From: an uncultured Bacilli bacterium
GTDB taxonomy: Bacteria; Bacillota_I; Bacilli_A; RF39; UBA660
Length of the DNA stretch: 6,385 nucleotides
Direction of reading: 5' to 3'
Assembly (NCBI GenBank): GCA_947591175.1
Contig: CANQDB010000079.1
Span: 1-6,385 of the forward strand
The notes below the pieces were generated by a model. That model ran no database searches, was not told the origin of the DNA, and was given only the letters and a program-made list of their open reading frames with translations. Position 1 is the stretch's first letter, and each line of letters begins with the position of its first letter. The position numbers were made by a program, and so were the translations under genes. Of the stretch, positions 1 to 5,502 are shown in pieces.

Positions 1-45
1 ATACCGAACGGTACGTATGGTGGTGTGAGAGGGAAAAGTATTTAA
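1..45 (+). CDS. possible 3' end of an upstream coding region (DGR target or template edge), partial
   Basis: Frame 1 is open from the window edge to a TAA at 43-45 and would give the tail IPNGTYGGVRGKSI. Frames 2 and 3 are also open for at least 25 bases, so the frame is not proven. Bases 1-33 are about 55% G+C, far above the AT-rich genes that follow. The Gly-rich tail directly upstream of a DGR accessory/RT operon fits the C-terminus of a variable (C-type-lectin-like) target protein, because DGR variable regions usually sit at the very end of the target gene next to a GC-rich initiation-of-mutagenic-homing site. That assignment is inference from position and composition only. It could equally be the 3' end of the template repeat, or an unrelated gene. 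Confidence 0.35.
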   Translation: MPNGTYGGVRGKSI

Positions 46-91
46 GAATTAATTGAAAAGTTTTCTCTACTCGATTTGGAGGTTATATTAT

Positions 92-481
92 ATGAGTTAT
101 ATATATGAGAAGTATAAGAATTTAAAAAATGAAAATCAAGATTGTTATTATTTGTTTGAATGTGGGGCTTTTTATTTGTTTTTAGATAAAGATTCTCATG
201 ATATGTCTTCTTTTCTTTCTTTAAAAGAGTTACCTTTTAATAAAGAGATTATGAAGTGTGGTTTTCCTAAAAATGCACTTTCAAAATATAAACAAATGTT
301 AGATGATAAGAAGATTATTTATCAAATTATTGAAAGTGAAGAAAAAACAAAAAGGTCTACAAATTATGTTTCGTCAGATGATTTACGTAAGTATTTATCG
401 CAATTAGACATTTATAGAATAAGTCCAATGGAGGCTTTTCAAATATTAGTTGAATTAAAGGAGAAATGTAATCATGAATAG
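92..481 (+). CDS. stand-alone MutS domain-I-like protein, DGR accessory (MSL type)
   Basis: This 129-residue protein resembles the N-terminal mismatch-recognition domain of DNA mismatch repair protein MutS. The pattern is YEKYKNLKNENQD (5-17), then LFECGAFYLFLDKDS (21-35, matching the MutS stretch around GDFYELF), then KCGFP...A..KY...L (55-70) and a strand ending IIYQIIE (75-81). The last ~20 residues (ISPMEAFQILVELKE, 110-124) resemble the extreme C-terminal helix of full MutS, so the protein looks like both ends of MutS joined without the clamp, lever and ATPase. The mismatch-wedge F-x-E motif is changed: Phe27 is kept but Glu is Leu29. ATG at 92 is chosen because GGAGG at 78-82 lies 9 bases upstream; an in-frame TTG at 53 has no such site. 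It overlaps avd by 8 bases. MutS-like (MSL) proteins are, as I recall, a described DGR accessory class; the role here, perhaps nucleic-acid binding during retrohoming, is inference. Confidence 0.7.
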   Translation: MSYIYEKYKNLKNENQDCYYLFECGAFYLFLDKDSHDMSSFLSLKELPFNKEIMKCGFPKNALSKYKQMLDDKKIIYQIIESEEKTKRSTNYVSSDDLRKYLSQLDIYRISPMEAFQILVELKEKCNHE

Positions 482-869
482 TAATGAAATGGTTGAAGTA
501 AAAGAGAAAAAAGTTGATGGTGTTGAAGGGTTGCTTATTTATAAGCAGTACTTAGATTTGATTTTTTATGTAACAAATTTATTGCTAAAGTATCCAAAGG
601 GTGAACGTCATGGACTTAGTGCTGATGTTCGTGAAGCACTTTACGATGGCTTAAAGGATATTTTGCTAGCATATCGTCTCTATAATAAAAAAGAAAAGAT
701 ACATTATTTAAATGAATTGGATGTACAATTAAAATTTATTAAGGCTTTGGCACGAATTTCTTATCGTAAAAAATATATTAATAATAGAAATTACAATGCT
801 TGGTGCAAAAAACTTTTTCATCTTGGTAACTTGTTAGGAGGTTGGATAGTTTCGTGCCAAAAAGCCTAA
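474..869 (+). CDS. avd: DGR accessory variability determinant (Avd-like four-helix bundle)
   Basis: This 131-residue, all-helical protein belongs to the Avd/S23-like four-helix-bundle family. Family marks are a first helix with IYKQYLDLIFYVTNLLLKYPKGERHGL (22-48), a second amphipathic helix with ILLAYRL (63-69), a third with LDVQLKFIKALARISYRKKYI (82-102), and a last helix ending in LGNLLGGW (117-124), the hallmark tail. In characterised DGRs Avd forms a basic pentameric barrel that binds the reverse transcriptase and template RNA and is needed for mutagenic copying. The first ~18 charged residues are an extension with no visible family match. AAAGGAG at 457-463 lies 10 bases before the ATG. 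The start overlaps the end of the MutS-like gene by 8 bases and the end overlaps the RT start by 16, so the three genes are probably translated as a coupled operon. Confidence 0.88.
   Translation: MNSNEMVEVKEKKVDGVEGLLIYKQYLDLIFYVTNLLLKYPKGERHGLSADVREALYDGLKDILLAYRLYNKKEKIHYLNELDVQLKFIKALARISYRKKYINNRNYNAWCKKLFHLGNLLGGWIVSCQKA
836..842 (+). promoter_or_regulatory. ribosome binding site for the RT, inside avd
   Basis: AGGAGGT is a near-complete Shine-Dalgarno match. It lies within the avd codons for the conserved Leu-Gly-Gly (LLGGW) motif. Twelve bases separate GGAGG from the GTG at 854. A TTG at 842 touches the site and is too close; the ATG at 878 is too far. The site therefore favours the GTG. 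Confidence 0.65.
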
Positions 870-1954
870 AAGTAACAATGAAATCGCGACTTAATTATAC
901 TTGCTTTTATAATGCTTATTTAAGGACCTGCAAGCATAAAAAATTGAATAAAGAAATTCTTGCTTTTGAATTAGACTTGGAAACAAATTTAATGGATTTA
1001 GTTTATCGTATTAAAAGTGGTACGTATCATTTGAATCCATATTATCATTTTACTATTTATGAACCTAAAAGAAGGGAAATATTGGCTTTGCCTTATAAAG
1101 ATCGTATTGTGTTACAGTGGTATATTGGAGAATTTATTAAACCTTATATCATTCCACGGTTTATTAAAGATACTTATGCTTGTATTGATAATAGAGGAGT
1201 TCATTTGGCATCAACTAACTTGCAAAAATATATGCGTATTATGAATAGAAGGTATGGTTCATATTATGTTATTAAGGGTGATATTCACCATTTCTTTTAT
1301 TCGATTGATTTAGATATATTGTATGGTATTTTGAAAAGGTTTATCAAAGATGATGAACTTCTTTCTTTTACACATCAATTAATTTTTGAGAATAGTAATG
1401 GTAAAGTAGGTATTCCTATCGGAAATTATACTTCGCAATATTTTGCTAATATTTATTTAAATGAATTTGACTATTTTGTTAAACATAAACTACATATAAA
1501 GTATTATTTGCGTTACATGGATGATTTTGTTCTTTTGGTTCCTTCAAAAGAAGATGCTAAAAGAATATTTAGTACTATACAAGACTTTTTATGTAGGGAA
1601 TTAAAACTGGAGTTAAATCCTAAAAGTTGCTATTTCCCCAGTAAAAGGGGAATTGATTTTTGTGGTTATAGGGTGTTTGAAACTCATCGTTTAATAAGAA
1701 AAAGAAGTGTTGCTAAGATTAAGAAAAAGATTAAAATCTGGAATAGTCTGAGTGAATCAGAGGATTTTGATATTCATCAAGTTTTGATTTGTTGGAATTC
1801 TTTTTTGGGGCATAGTTCACATGCAGATAGTTATTGTTTACAAAGAAAGTTATTTTCGTCGTTTACTTTTCTAGGTAATTATCCTGATTATTCTTTTAGA
1901 CCTTATAAATTATCTTATGATAAGGATAAAATAACGTTATTTAAAAATGAATGA
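854..1954 (+). CDS. diversity-generating retroelement reverse transcriptase
   Basis: From GTG 854 this is a 366-residue RNA-directed DNA polymerase of the DGR clade. The N-terminus (MPKSLK...) and FYNAY (19-23) resemble typical DGR RT openings. Visible RT motifs (GTG numbering) are: YACIDNRGVHLA (108-119); motif A KGDIHHFFYSID (141-152, catalytic Asp143); motif 4 GIPIGNYTSQYFANIYL (186-202), whose IGxxxSQ form marks DGR RTs where most other RTs have QGxxxSP; YMDD (221-224) with two catalytic Asp; LNPKS (254-258); and GIDFCGYRVF (266-275). No maturase, endonuclease or protease domain follows; a basic C-terminal thumb-like region runs to the end. It should copy the TR RNA into adenine-mutagenised cDNA for the VR. 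A TTG start at 842 would add four residues but leaves no spacing to the ribosome binding site. Length is ordinary for the family. No TR or VR is found within the window. Confidence 0.93.
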   Translation: MPKSLKVTMKSRLNYTCFYNAYLRTCKHKKLNKEILAFELDLETNLMDLVYRIKSGTYHLNPYYHFTIYEPKRREILALPYKDRIVLQWYIGEFIKPYIIPRFIKDTYACIDNRGVHLASTNLQKYMRIMNRRYGSYYVIKGDIHHFFYSIDLDILYGILKRFIKDDELLSFTHQLIFENSNGKVGIPIGNYTSQYFANIYLNEFDYFVKHKLHIKYYLRYMDDFVLLVPSKEDAKRIFSTIQDFLCRELKLELNPKSCYFPSKRGIDFCGYRVFETHRLIRKRSVAKIKKKIKIWNSLSESEDFDIHQVLICWNSFLGHSSHADSYCLQRKLFSSFTFLGNYPDYSFRPYKLSYDKDKITLFKNE

Positions 1955-2065
1955 GGATTTAGAAAAAAATAATAAAGTAAGAACATCATTTACCTATTTA
2001 AGGAAAAATGATTTAATTAAAAATGTTGGTTCTGACACAAAATCCGTTTGGATTGCTAAATAAAA

Positions 2066-2109
2066 TTCTGCAGAAAACTCTGCAGAGTTCTGCAGAGTTT
2101 TCTGCAGAA
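2066..2109. repeat. 44-base palindrome of four TCTGCAGA octamers
   Basis: Two 21-base arms are perfectly inverted about a two-base GT centre (2087/2088). Each arm carries two self-palindromic TCTGCAGA octamers, starting at 2067, 2079, 2089 and 2101 (spacing 12, 10, 12). Folded as RNA or as a cruciform it would give a long hairpin with almost no loop. On the minus strand the hairpin is followed by a T-rich run (complement of 2057-2065), terminator-like, but there is no minus-strand gene here to end. On the + strand it is followed by A runs. Function unknown: an element end, cruciform site, repeat family member or protein-binding site are all possible. Confidence 0.9.
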
Positions 2110-2343
2110 ATACAAAAAAATATATCAAAAAAAGCAATTAATATTTTGTATAGTAATTTTAAAATATTTAAAGCTGTTACGTTGGAAAGTAATAACTTTT
2201 TAACCATATTTAAATTTAATCTATGTAAGAAACCAGTTGTTTATAGTTTGGGGTGAAATAAAATAAATAGTAATCGATTATTTAAACCAATAAATAATAT
2301 TTTATCCTTCTAAATTTTTTGCACCAGTTTTTTCTTTTGGTCG

Positions 2344-2372
2344 TTGCGGCATCCCTTATTTTATGTTATGAT
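2344..2372 (+). promoter_or_regulatory. sigma-A promoter for the GH31 gene
   Basis: TTGCGG (2344-2349) is followed after 17 bases by TATGAT (2367-2372). TGT directly precedes the -10 box, which makes it an extended -10 promoter. Transcription would begin near 2379, giving a leader of about 25 bases before the ATG at 2404. No operator-like repeat is evident over it. Confidence 0.7.
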
Positions 2373-2403
2373 ATAGTAGAGTAAGAATAAAAGGGTGAAG
2401 GGT

Positions 2404-4830
2404 ATGTACGATTTAGGAAAACAATTTCAAATAAATATGCGTAATGGTGTTTCCAATGGTCAATCTATGCTCGTGGGAAATACTTATAGAATTACCGTTT
2501 TAACGGAACATTTAGTACGATTAGAATATAGTCCTAATGGTATTTTTTATGATGCTCCAAGCCAATTCGCTCTTTTTAGAAATTTCGATGTCGTACCTTT
2601 TGAAGCAAGAGAAGATGAGAAGTACTTATATATCAGAACGAAATACTTTGAACTTGAATATTTAAAAGGAACTAGTTTTGATGCTGGTAAAGTGGTTCCA
2701 ATGAATCACTTGAAAGTGACAGTTGCGGGTACTGATAAGATTTGGTACTATCAACATGCGGAAGCAAGAAACTATCGTGGAGTTTTTACTTCTTTTGATG
2801 GGGCTAAACGAAATCATATTCCTTATAAAGGACTCTATTCTTTAGATGGCTTTGTCTCTTTTGATGATAGTGATAGTCTTTTGTTTAATCCTGATGGAAC
2901 TCTTTCTGCTCGCAAAGAAAAAAATATGGATATCTATCTCTTTGTCTATAAAAATGATTTTCGGCTTTGCTTACAGGACTATTTCCGTTTGACCGGTCAA
3001 CCTCCATTTATTCCACGTTATGCTTTAGGAAACTGGTGGAGTAGAAATACCGATTATAATGACGAAAGTCTTTTAGAAGTGGCGAAAAACTTTGAGTTTC
3101 ACGATATTCCAATCTCAGTTATCTTACTAGATAAAGATTGGCATTTAAGAGAAGTCCAAGACAAGAGTGGGAAGATTACCGCTTTAAAGAGTGGTTTTAC
3201 CTTTAATCCAAAGTTTTTCCCTAAGCCTGAGGATACCATTAAGGCGTTACACGATATGAATATTAGAGTAGGGGTACAAGTTGATCCTGGTCAAGGAATA
3301 TTTCCTTATGAAGCATTTTATACACAGGCTGCAGGTTACCTCAACGTAAAAAATAATAACGTTATACCATTTGATCCATTTAATCCTACGTTTATGGATG
3401 TCTATATGAAGTTATTTTTACATGGCCTAGAAGCCAAAGGTGTCGACTTTTTCTGGAATGATTTCGATAATACGGAAAAAGGGACACAGGCCTTATGGAT
3501 GCTTAATCATTACCAATTCTTAGATGTCGGAAGGACTCCTGCTAAAAGAGGTATGTTATTAGCACGTCCTGCAATGATTGCTCCGCATAGATACCCGGTG
3601 TTATATTCTGGAAAAACGGAGTCTACGTGGGAGACTCTACGACAAATTCCAATGTTAAATCAAAGTGCAGCTAATCAAGGGGTATCATGGTGGAGTCATG
3701 ATATTGGTGGTAACCATGGTGGAATTGAAGACCCGGAATTATATATTAGATACGTTCAATTAGGTGTTTTTAGCCCAATTTTGAGGTTCCATTCAGCAAG
3801 AGGAAAATATTATAAAAGAGAACCATGGCGTTGGGATATTAAGACTTTAAGTGTAGTCGATGACTATTTGAGGTTGCGGCATCGCCTAATTCCTTATCTA
3901 TATACGGCAAGTTATCAATATTCGATTACGGGTAAACCTTTGATACAGCCACTTTATTATGATGTGCCATGGGTATACGATGATGAAAGTTACAGGAACC
4001 AATACTATTTTGGAGACGAAATGATGGTGGCACCAATATTAACTAAGAAGGATCCGATTATGAACCGGACAATTCATCGTTTCTTTGTACCCGAAGGTAT
4101 TTGGTATGACTTTAAGACCGGTAAAAAGTTCCCTGGTAATAAAAAGCACGTCTCTTTCTTTAGAGATGAAGACTATCCGGTATTCGTTCGTGGGGGAAGT
4201 ATTATTCCGTTATCGAATAAGAGTGATAAGAATAATATCAGTAATCCTAGTGAACTTGAAATCGATATTTTCCCTGGTCAGAATAATACCTTTAATTTAT
4301 ACGAAGATGATGGAGTTACGGCTCAATATCAAGAAGGTTATTTCTTAAAGACCCAAATAGACTATAACTATTTACCTAGTAATTATACGGTTATTATCAG
4401 ATCCCTTGAAGGTAAGAGTGGAATCGTCCCAGAGTACCGTGACTACAAGTTTAGATTTAGAAATACTAAGGAAGCCGATTCAGTTGTTGCCTACTTCAAT
4501 AGCACCAATGTTCCAACTAAGAACTATGTCGAAGAAAATGATTTCGTCGTCGAAATAGCTCACGTTCCAAGTGTCGGTCAACTTACGTTAAACTGTCGCG
4601 GAAAAGATATCGAAATTGATGCTGTCCGGGTTATTAACGACGATATCGATAGTATCTTGATGGACTTACAGATAAGTACTTATTTAAAAGAAAAAATCTC
4701 GGAAATTATGTTTTCTAATTTACCGATTAAGAAGAAACGTATTGAAATACGTAAACTTAAAAAGCATAAACTTACGAAAGAATACATGCAATTATTTTTG
4801 AAATTACTTGAATATTTAGGTGAAATCTAA
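2404..4830 (+). CDS. glycoside hydrolase family 31 (alpha-glucosidase/alpha-xylosidase type)
   Basis: From ATG 2404 this is 808 residues, a normal GH31 length. It has an N-terminal beta-sandwich, then the TIM barrel opening FIPRYALGNWWSR (202-214) with LLDKDWH (241-247). The nucleophile motif GVDFFWNDFDN places the catalytic Asp at 353, and WWSHDIGG (429-436) gives the acid/base Asp at 433. ILRFHSARG (460-468) and C-terminal beta domains with PVFVRGGSIIP (592-602) and YEDDG (633-637) follow. The last ~60 residues are charged, helical and Lys-rich, an extension I do not recognise. The enzyme should release alpha-linked glucose or xylose from oligosaccharides with retention; substrate cannot be read from the motifs. 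There is no signal peptide, so it is probably cytoplasmic. AAAGGGTGA at 2390-2398 is the likely ribosome binding site; a GTG at 2395 would add three residues but lies inside that site. It is preceded by its own promoter and no sugar transporter gene is nearby. Confidence 0.92.
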   Translation: MYDLGKQFQINMRNGVSNGQSMLVGNTYRITVLTEHLVRLEYSPNGIFYDAPSQFALFRNFDVVPFEAREDEKYLYIRTKYFELEYLKGTSFDAGKVVPMNHLKVTVAGTDKIWYYQHAEARNYRGVFTSFDGAKRNHIPYKGLYSLDGFVSFDDSDSLLFNPDGTLSARKEKNMDIYLFVYKNDFRLCLQDYFRLTGQPPFIPRYALGNWWSRNTDYNDESLLEVAKNFEFHDIPISVILLDKDWHLREVQDKSGKITALKSGFTFNPKFFPKPEDTIKALHDMNIRVGVQVDPGQGIFPYEAFYTQAAGYLNVKNNNVIPFDPFNPTFMDVYMKLFLHGLEAKGVDFFWNDFDNTEKGTQALWMLNHYQFLDVGRTPAKRGMLLARPAMIAPHRYPVLYSGKTESTWETLRQIPMLNQSAANQGVSWWSHDIGGNHGGIEDPELYIRYVQLGVFSPILRFHSARGKYYKREPWRWDIKTLSVVDDYLRLRHRLIPYLYTASYQYSITGKPLIQPLYYDVPWVYDDESYRNQYYFGDEMMVAPILTKKDPIMNRTIHRFFVPEGIWYDFKTGKKFPGNKKHVSFFRDEDYPVFVRGGSIIPLSNKSDKNNISNPSELEIDIFPGQNNTFNLYEDDGVTAQYQEGYFLKTQIDYNYLPSNYTVIIRSLEGKSGIVPEYRDYKFRFRNTKEADSVVAYFNSTNVPTKNYVEENDFVVEIAHVPSVGQLTLNCRGKDIEIDAVRVINDDIDSILMDLQISTYLKEKISEIMFSNLPIKKKRIEIRKLKKHKLTKEYMQLFLKLLEYLGEI

Positions 4831-4836
4831 TATACT
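4808..4836 (+). promoter_or_regulatory. sigma-A promoter for the T-box/leuS operon
   Basis: TTGAAT (4808-4813) is followed after exactly 17 bases by TATACT (4831-4836). The -35 box and spacer lie inside the last codons of the GH31 gene. Transcription would start near 4843, just ahead of the T-box leader. No terminator separates GH31 from the leader, so GH31 read-through would also enter the T-box. Confidence 0.7.
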
Positions 4837-4849
4837 AGTAACTGAAATC

Positions 4850-5070
4850 TTTTCTAGGTGGAAAAAGAAGTAGTAATAAATTTAGTTTTTTGAAAGAGAC
4901 TTAGTGGTTGGTGGAAACTAAGAAAAACTATTTATGAACTTGTCTTTTTAGAACTACTTAGACGTAATATCTCGCGATAAGAGTAAAAAGTAGCATAGAT
5001 TTATCTATGAATTAAGGTGGTACCGCGAATAATTTCGTCCTTATGTTTTTACGTAAGGGCGTTTTTCTTT
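4850..5070 (+). ncRNA. T-box leader, leucine specifier
   Basis: This RNA senses uncharged tRNA-Leu and controls read-through into the genes downstream. Stem I is closed by AAGTAGT (4868-4874) with ACTACTT (4953-4959). It continues with TAGTTTTT (4883-4890) against AAAAACTA (4923-4930), shows the AGAGA bulge (4895-4899) and ends in CTTAG/CTAAG (4900-4904/4918-4922) around the GGTTGGTGGAAA loop. The specifier side holds GAA then CTT (4939-4941); shifted by one it reads TTG, and both are leucine codons. A short stem III is CATAGA/TCTATG (4994-4999/5004-5009). The conserved T-box AAGGTGGTACCGCG lies at 5014-5027; its TGGT pairs with an ACCA tRNA end, as expected for tRNA-Leu (A73). Antiterminator pairing TAAGG (5013-5017) with CCTTA (5039-5043) competes with the terminator. 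Exact 5' end is approximate. Confidence 0.93.
5036..5070 (+). terminator. T-box intrinsic terminator
   Basis: A ten-pair stem, CGTCCTTATG (5036-5045) with CGTAAGGGCG (5052-5061), encloses the loop TTTTTA and is followed by TTTTTCTTT (5062-5070). It shares CCTTA with the antiterminator, so uncharged tRNA-Leu bound to the leader would prevent its formation. Confidence 0.93.
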
Positions 5071-5088
5071 AAGAAGGAGGTTTAACTT

Positions 5089-5502
5089 ATGGAGCAAATA
5101 CTTTTGTTTATTGGAACTTTTCTCTTGGTGTTTTTACTTTACTATTTTACTACTGTTAGGAAAGAGTTACGCAAAGAGAAACTGAAAAAGCATCCTCGTA
5201 AAGCTAAAAAGAAAAAGCGCTTACGCGCTAAACCTAAGGAAGATCGCCTTCCTACAGAAGTACAGTATTTAGTTATTAGGTATCACTTGGATTTAAAAAA
5301 GATTTCTTATACGAAGTTACTTTATTTGATTGCTCTTGTTGCGTCCCTTGATATTTCACTGGTCGTGACAATTGTAAGTTTTATTCCGTGGATTATCGTC
5401 CAGTTAATTGTGGGCTTTGTGTTAGCTTTAGGAGTTATCGTTATATCATTCCATTTTATTGGAAAACATTATGAAAAGAAAGGAAATAAAAAACATGTAT
5501 AA
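5089..5502 (+). CDS. small three-segment membrane protein of unknown function
   Basis: This 137-residue protein has a first membrane segment at about 4-21, a strongly basic stretch (24-50, rich in Lys and Arg), then LPTEVQYLVIRYHLDLKKISY (54-74), and two more membrane segments at about 75-97 and 100-123 with a basic tail. Positive-inside logic puts the loop 22-73 and the C-terminus in the cytoplasm. I do not recognise a named family, although the P-x-E-V-x-Y-L...RY..DL.K..Y block looks like a conserved motif. An excellent AAGGAGG (5074-5080) lies 8 bases before the ATG, directly after the T-box terminator. It overlaps leuS by 8 bases, so it is the first gene of the leucine-responsive leuS operon and probably translationally coupled to it. 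A direct role in tRNA charging is not implied by the sequence. Confidence 0.85.
   Translation: MEQILLFIGTFLLVFLLYYFTTVRKELRKEKLKKHPRKAKKKKRLRAKPKEDRLPTEVQYLVIRYHLDLKKISYTKLLYLIALVASLDISLVVTIVSFIPWIIVQLIVGFVLALGVIVISFHFIGKHYEKKGNKKHV

Larger units (their letters stand above)
1955..2394. other. gene-poor spacer between the DGR operon and the GH31 gene
   Basis: Very AT-rich. It contains a 44-base palindrome (2066-2109), two runs of seven A (2114-2120 and 2127-2133), a ten-base palindrome TAATCGATTA (2271-2280) and the GH31 promoter. Short open frames cross the palindrome on both strands (2023-2256 + and 2013-2207 -), but they lack ribosome binding sites or recognisable protein features and I do not call them. 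A 38-codon frame (1947-2063) overlaps the RT stop but has no clear ribosome binding site. No classical hairpin plus T-tract terminator for the DGR operon is visible on the + strand. I see no adenine-rich repeat that would be a DGR template. Confidence 0.7.

Noticed and set aside
53..91. TTG start at 53 for the MutS-like gene
   Set aside because: No ribosome binding site precedes it, while the ATG at 92 has GGAGG nine bases upstream and begins where MutS similarity begins.
1018..1026. GGTACGTAT shared between the left edge (10-18) and the RT gene
   Set aside because: Only nine bases, inside conserved-length RT coding sequence with no extended similarity on either side, so it is not a TR/VR pair.
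1059..1244. 61-codon frame within the RT gene
   Set aside because: A shadow of the RT reading frame with no ribosome binding site or protein features.
2066..2119. The palindrome as rho-independent terminator of the DGR operon
   Set aside because: It has no usable loop, and on the + strand it is followed by A-rich, not T-rich, sequence. The T-rich side is on the minus strand, where no gene needs ending.
2023..2256. 77-codon + frame and a 64-codon - frame (2013-2207) across the palindrome
   Set aside because: Both are forced open by the palindrome and AT-rich sequence, have no good ribosome binding site and show low-complexity translations.
2322..2342. ACCA...TGGT around a T-rich stretch as a terminator
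   Set aside because: The stem is only four base pairs and the T run lies in the loop, not after the stem.
4085..4348. 87-codon frame within the GH31 gene
   Set aside because: It lies wholly inside a well-supported GH31 coding region in another frame.
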